Positions 63,601-64,000 of a DNA stretch of 64,000 bases are shown piece by piece. Under the pieces are notes generated by a model. The model saw only the letters and a program-made list of their open reading frames with translations, did not search any database and was not told where the DNA came from. Numbering within the stretch: position 1 is the stretch's first letter; every line of letters starts with the position of its first letter. Both the position numbers and the translations under genes were made by a program. The DNA is from Eulemur rufifrons (taxonomy: Eukaryota > Chordata > Mammalia > Primates > Lemuridae), in assembly GCF_041146395.1 (NCBI RefSeq), contig NW_027182880.1:295001-359000 (forward strand), given 5' to 3'.

Positions 63601-64000
63601 GCTTACAGTCACCTAGAGAAAGCAACTCTCAGGAGATCCTTTCTTGGCCTGCTAAACTCTACTTTGCATCAATTGTGAGAGTCAAACATGGGAATGCTTT
63701 CATTCATTCAGAGAACGCAACGTTTGGGTGGTGGTTTGTAGGCATTCTAAACTGTATTTTGGAGGAAGTACTAGAGTCATATATATGAACGCTTACATTC
63801 AGGCAGAGAAAGCCACTCTGGGGTTGTATTTTGTTGGCATGCTAAACTGTGGTTTGGAAGAAGTTCGAGCGTCTTATATAGGAAAGATTACAGTGACACA
63901 GAGAAAACAACTCTCGGAAGTTTATTGGTAGGCCTGCTAAACTCTAATTTGGATGAAATGTGAGAACGCTTGCATTCATTCACTCAGAGAAAGAAACATT
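60684..64000 (+). repeat. ~93-bp tandem satellite, about 36 monomers
   Basis: Monomers start near 60687, 60782, 60876, 60971, 61061 and so on to 63930, averaging ~93 bp. A typical monomer reads TAGGCTTGCTAAACTCTAG, TTTGGAAGAAGTGCGAGAG, TCATATATAGGAACGCTTAC, ATTCACTCAGAGAAAGC, AACTATGGGG. One monomer near 61061 is only ~67 bp. There are no TTAGGG repeats. Because 93 is divisible by three, open frames with a ~31-residue period run on the minus strand (62124-62603). They are periodic by-products, not genes. The array continues past the window edge. Confidence 0.95.
61787..64000 (+). repeat. Trimeric higher-order period (~283 bp) within the 93-bp satellite
   Basis: Three monomer types rotate. 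Type c has AGGCCTGC, TGAAGTGTGAGAG and ACATTCCCTCAG. Type a has AGGCATAC, GAAGTACGAGA and ACATTCACGCAG. Type b has AGGCATGC, GAAGTTCGAGAG and ACAGTCACTTAG. Type c starts at 61787, 62071, 62353, 62636, 62909, 63195, 63456, 63645 and 63930. Spacing is 261-286 bp except for one 189-bp step (63456 to 63645), where one monomer is missing. Confidence 0.82.

Noticed and set aside
60684..64000. CRISPR array
   Set aside because: The monomers are contiguous and similar along their whole length, with no identical short repeats alternating with unique spacers. The Alu also shows a primate genome.
60684..64000. CENP-B box in the 93-bp satellite
   Set aside because: I looked for the TTCG....A..CGGG pattern and its complement in representative monomers and found no match. 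A centromeric role cannot be argued from this motif.
61000..64000. TATATAG words in each satellite monomer as promoters
   Set aside because: TCATATATAGG is part of the monomer consensus and recurs only because of the tandem repeat. There is no other promoter evidence.

Overview
This window looks like a block of heterochromatic, telomere-like satellite DNA from a strepsirrhine (probably lemur) primate. I see no protein-coding gene. The organism call rests on a single 343-bp Alu at 16,063-16,405. It has the long A/T-rich spacer between its two arms that marks lemur-type Alus, and a right-arm text (GAGGTTGCTGTGAGCTAGGC) typical of Strepsirrhini. Almost everything else is degenerate TTAGGG-like DNA in higher-order repeats (HORs), so the alternative of a non-primate genome is unlikely.

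Layout. (1) 1-18,699: an array of ~1.87-kb units on the + strand. Each unit has one ~210-bp GC-rich non-telomeric 'core A' inside ~1.65 kb of decayed TTAGGG-type repeats. Private variants show a further three-unit period of ~5.59 kb. The Alu sits in one unit only. (2) 18,700-36,381: five copies of a 3,534-bp unit with three cores in the order A - B - A'. The last four copies are almost identical. (3) 36,382-49,174: a more diverged mosaic of cores A, B, A' and A'', still on the + strand, with local duplications. (4) 49,175-49,276: the TTAGGG-rich text switches to CCCTAA-rich text in the head-to-head orientation expected of an end-to-end telomere fusion or a large inversion. (5) 49,268-60,680: the same family on the - strand, including about two copies of a 4.09-kb unit whose core order (A - B - A' - A'') matches that of the opposite arm. 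(6) 60,684-64,000: orientation flips again and a different tandem satellite begins, with a ~93-bp monomer and a ~283-bp trimeric period. It has no TTAGGG but is clearly related to one end of the cores.

The parts fit one history. An ancestral piece of satellite-related DNA was captured beside telomeric repeats. It was then amplified with them, re-phased by unequal exchange between paralogous cores into 4.09-, 3.53- and 1.87-kb periods, and inverted or fused. Open reading frames in the cores and in the 93-bp satellite are by-products of repeat periodicity. All unit boundaries are set by eye and are arbitrary in phase, and identity statements come from reading, not from a computed alignment.
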